NCBI GenBank assembly: GCA_028818705.1
Contig: JAPPNJ010000161.1
Coordinates: 53,801-117,800 of the forward strand
Reading direction: 5' to 3'
From: Candidatus Poribacteria bacterium
GTDB taxonomy: Bacteria; Poribacteria; WGA-4E; WGA-3G
DNA length: 64,000 nucleotides
The position numbers and the translations under genes are program-made. Below the pieces are notes generated by a model that saw only the letters and a list, made by a program, of their open reading frames with translations, did no database searches and was not told where the DNA came from. This document shows, in pieces, positions 62,273-64,000 of the stretch. Numbering within the stretch: the first letter of the stretch is position 1; each line of letters opens with the position of its first letter.

Positions 62273-63601
62273 ATGAAAAAAAGAATCGCAATTTTGACAC
62301 TATGCTTATGTGCTTTGGTAGCGATTGCGGCAAGCGCGTCGCAGCCCGTCGATTTTGAGAAGAACTGGCATCACTGGCGCGGTCCGTATGCTACTGGTGT
62401 AGCGGTTGATGCGAACCCGCCAATCACGTGGAGTGCAACCGAAAATATTCGTTGGAAAGTGGCTATTCCGGGCGTAGGGCATGCTACACCAATTATCTGG
62501 GGCGACAAAATCTTTATCCAGACGGCTGTTGAAGGAAAAAAAGCGGAATCTGAGGAGGATGACAATCCATTTGGCGGTTTCTTTGGCGGAAGAAATGATG
62601 GTCCGGCGTATAAATTTGACCTTCTCGCCATTAACCGAAGTGATGGAAGCATTCTTTGGCAGAAGACGCTCCGAGAAGTAGCACCGCACGAAGGAACACA
62701 CCGGGATGCAACCTTCGCCTCAAATTCGCCGGTCACTGACGGTGAATTTGTCTATGCCTATTTCGGATCACGTGGTCTTTATTGTGTGGATATGGATGGT
62801 AATGTCAAATGGGAAAAAGATGTAGGAACGATGTATAAGAACAACACCTTCGGTGAAGGAAGTTCTCCTGTCCTCTACGGCGACACGCTTGTTATCGTTC
62901 AGGACCACGAGGGCGATTCTTTTGTCACTGCGATTGACAAACGGACGGGTGATGTTTTGTGGAAAACAGATCGCAACGAGAGGACGACCTGGTTTTCTCC
63001 GATTATTGTTGATAACGGTGGGAAACCGCAGGTGATTACTGCTGGAACAAATCGCGTCCGTAGTTATGATCTGGCAACTGGTAAGCTCTTGTGGGATGGG
63101 GACGGCTTAACTCGCAACGCTATTCCATCACCAGTTGCTGCTAAAGGTCTTGTTTACCTCATGAGTGGTTTCCGTGGCAACGTTTTGCAGGCTGTTTCCC
63201 TTGCATCGGCAACAGGCGATATTACTGGCTCAGATGCCATTGTCTGGGAATACAATCGAGATACACCTTACGTGCCGTCGCCACTCCTCTCGAACGGTAT
63301 AATCTATTTCTTGAAAAGTAACGACGGCATCCTCTCAGCTTTTAATATCGAAACTGGGGAGGCGTATTATGGACCGGAACGCCTAAAAGGCGTTTCTGGC
63401 GTTTATGCATCTATTGTTGGTACGGGGGATCGACTTTATATCGCCGGACGGAACGGAGGTGTGAACGTTGTCCAACAAGGTCCTGAGTTTAAAATCTTGG
63501 CGGAAAACAGTCTTGATGACAGTTTCAATGCCTCGCCTGCAATTGTAGGTAATGAATTGTACCTCCGCGGAGGTGGACATCTCTACTGCATCGCAGAATA
63601 G
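62273..63601 (+). CDS. PQQ-like beta-propeller protein, exported, second copy
   Basis: A 442-residue protein from the ATG at 62273 (AAAGGA six bases upstream; an ATG two codons earlier is also possible). The signal peptide (RIAILTLCLCALVAIAASA) precedes FEKNWHHWRGPYATGVAVD, the same opening as the propeller at 57617. Blades are marked by AINRSDGSILWQK, AIDKRTGDVLWKT, YDLATGKLLWDG and FNIETGEAYYG. A Gly- and acidic-rich insert (EEDDNPFGGFFGG) lies in the first blade. Likely periplasmic or surface. Confidence 0.92.
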   Translation: MKKRIAILTLCLCALVAIAASASQPVDFEKNWHHWRGPYATGVAVDANPPITWSATENIRWKVAIPGVGHATPIIWGDKIFIQTAVEGKKAESEEDDNPFGGFFGGRNDGPAYKFDLLAINRSDGSILWQKTLREVAPHEGTHRDATFASNSPVTDGEFVYAYFGSRGLYCVDMDGNVKWEKDVGTMYKNNTFGEGSSPVLYGDTLVIVQDHEGDSFVTAIDKRTGDVLWKTDRNERTTWFSPIIVDNGGKPQVITAGTNRVRSYDLATGKLLWDGDGLTRNAIPSPVAAKGLVYLMSGFRGNVLQAVSLASATGDITGSDAIVWEYNRDTPYVPSPLLSNGIIYFLKSNDGILSAFNIETGEAYYGPERLKGVSGVYASIVGTGDRLYIAGRNGGVNVVQQGPEFKILAENSLDDSFNASPAIVGNELYLRGGGHLYCIAE

Positions 63602-63610
63602 GTTGTTATT

Positions 63611-63639
63611 GTAGGGACGGAATCTCGTTCCGTCCCTAC
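63611..63639. terminator. Bidirectional terminator hairpin
   Basis: GTAGGGACGGAA (63611-63622) and TTCCGTCCCTAC (63628-63639) form a perfect 12-bp stem with loop TCTCG, between two convergent genes. Confidence 0.75.
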
Positions 63640-63650
63640 GCATCTATTAT

Positions 63651-64000
63651 CTAATACGTCGCTCTCCCACCACTCACATCGTAACATTGCCCTGTCACAA
63701 AACTCGCCTCATCTGAAGCCAAAAAGTTCACGACAGCCGCAACTTCTTGCGGTTTACCAACGCGTCCCAGCGGAATCTTACTCACCATATAGTCGATAGT
63801 CGATTGTGCCATGCCCTCCAGGATTGGCGTTTCGATAACTGCAGGAGACACCGCATTCACACGGATATTGTAGTCCGTTACCTCTTTAGCGAGTGCCTTC
63901 GTGAGGGTAATAACACCCCCTTTGGACACCGAATAAGGGATGAGCGTCGGATTGCCCTCTTTCCCAGCAATTGAGGCGATATTCACAATCCTACCGTAAT
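63651..64000 (-). CDS. Short-chain dehydrogenase/reductase (5' end outside window)
   Basis: The C-terminal part of an SDR: YGRIVNIASIAGKEG, the catalytic Tyr-x3-Lys in YSVSKGG, RVNAVSPAVIETPI and the final ASFVTGQCYDVSGG. The N-terminal cofactor-binding half lies beyond 64000. The enzyme is an NAD(P)-dependent oxidoreductase similar to FabG or sugar dehydrogenases; the substrate cannot be inferred. Confidence 0.93.
   Translation of the reverse strand, partial: YGRIVNIASIAGKEGNPTLIPYSVSKGGVITLTKALAKEVTDYNIRVNAVSPAVIETPILEGMAQSTIDYMVSKIPLGRVGKPQEVAAVVNFLASDEASFVTGQCYDVSGGRATY

Overview
The window looks like a chromosomal segment of a Gram-negative, probably uncultivated bacterium. My best guess is Candidatus Poribacteria or a close relative. 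This is an inference from gene content (large secreted or outer-membrane proteins, Gfo/Idh/MocA oxidoreductases, FGE-sulfatase-fold proteins, PQQ-type beta-propellers, family III CoA-transferase) and from the very dense short palindromic repeats between genes; no marker gene proves it. The outer membrane is supported by apolipoprotein N-acyltransferase, several lipoboxes, a PorV/FadL-like barrel protein and a LolD/FtsX-like exporter. No rRNA, tRNA, CRISPR array or intact insertion sequence was seen.

Layout. 1-8.3 kb, minus strand: a likely operon running from a CBM9/DUF5916 outer-membrane protein through lnt, prfB (with an intact programmed +1 frameshift) and lysS into three tandem GNAT acetyltransferases, the last cut by the window edge. 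8.5-13.2 kb, plus: PorV-like protein, DUF5683-like membrane protein, DapA-family aldolase and the ribosome-quality-control factor RqcH. 13.4-14.8 kb: a HEPN(Swt1-type)/coiled-coil gene broken at a C8 tract. 15-18.7 kb: a secreted protein, a solitary groEL with a strong promoter, and two small minus-strand genes. 19-26 kb: VWA, DUF4159 and DUF4175 proteins, a partial version of a common VWA/MoxR-type locus. 26-32.5 kb: GH5-like hydrolase, slipin, membrane protein, lysine 2,3-aminomutase, cyclophilin lipoprotein, and disA broken at a G6 tract. 32.7-43 kb: two proteins sharing NTF2-like domains, a hotdog thioesterase, an ABC exporter, a TPR lipoprotein, purC and a CoA-transferase. 43-50 kb: a double alpha/beta-hydrolase, a THUMP-type RNA methyltransferase and two near-identical oxidoreductases. 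50-57 kb is the most accessory-looking part: an FGE-like protein, two HNH endonucleases, a ~1 kb gene-free stretch with a near-perfect promoter, two paralogous secreted proteins and an FGE-like lipoprotein. 57-64 kb: a DHH-like fragment, two PQQ-type propellers flanking an M16C peptidase, and a partial SDR.

The most interesting signal is a gap-free 15-residue motif at the extreme C-terminus of four secreted proteins from three unrelated families (consensus V-[DNE]-P-x-x-[KN]-L-x-[TV]-[TL]-W-[GA]-x-[IL]-K, then 3-5 residues). It behaves like a sorting or anchoring tag. Second is the set of intergenic palindromic repeats: at least six families, often clustered, some acting as terminators, one expanded into a multi-branched structure at 41.8 kb, and two forming MITE-like inverted-repeat elements. 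Third are two single-base homopolymer frameshifts (HEPN gene and disA), which may be sequencing errors or phase switches.
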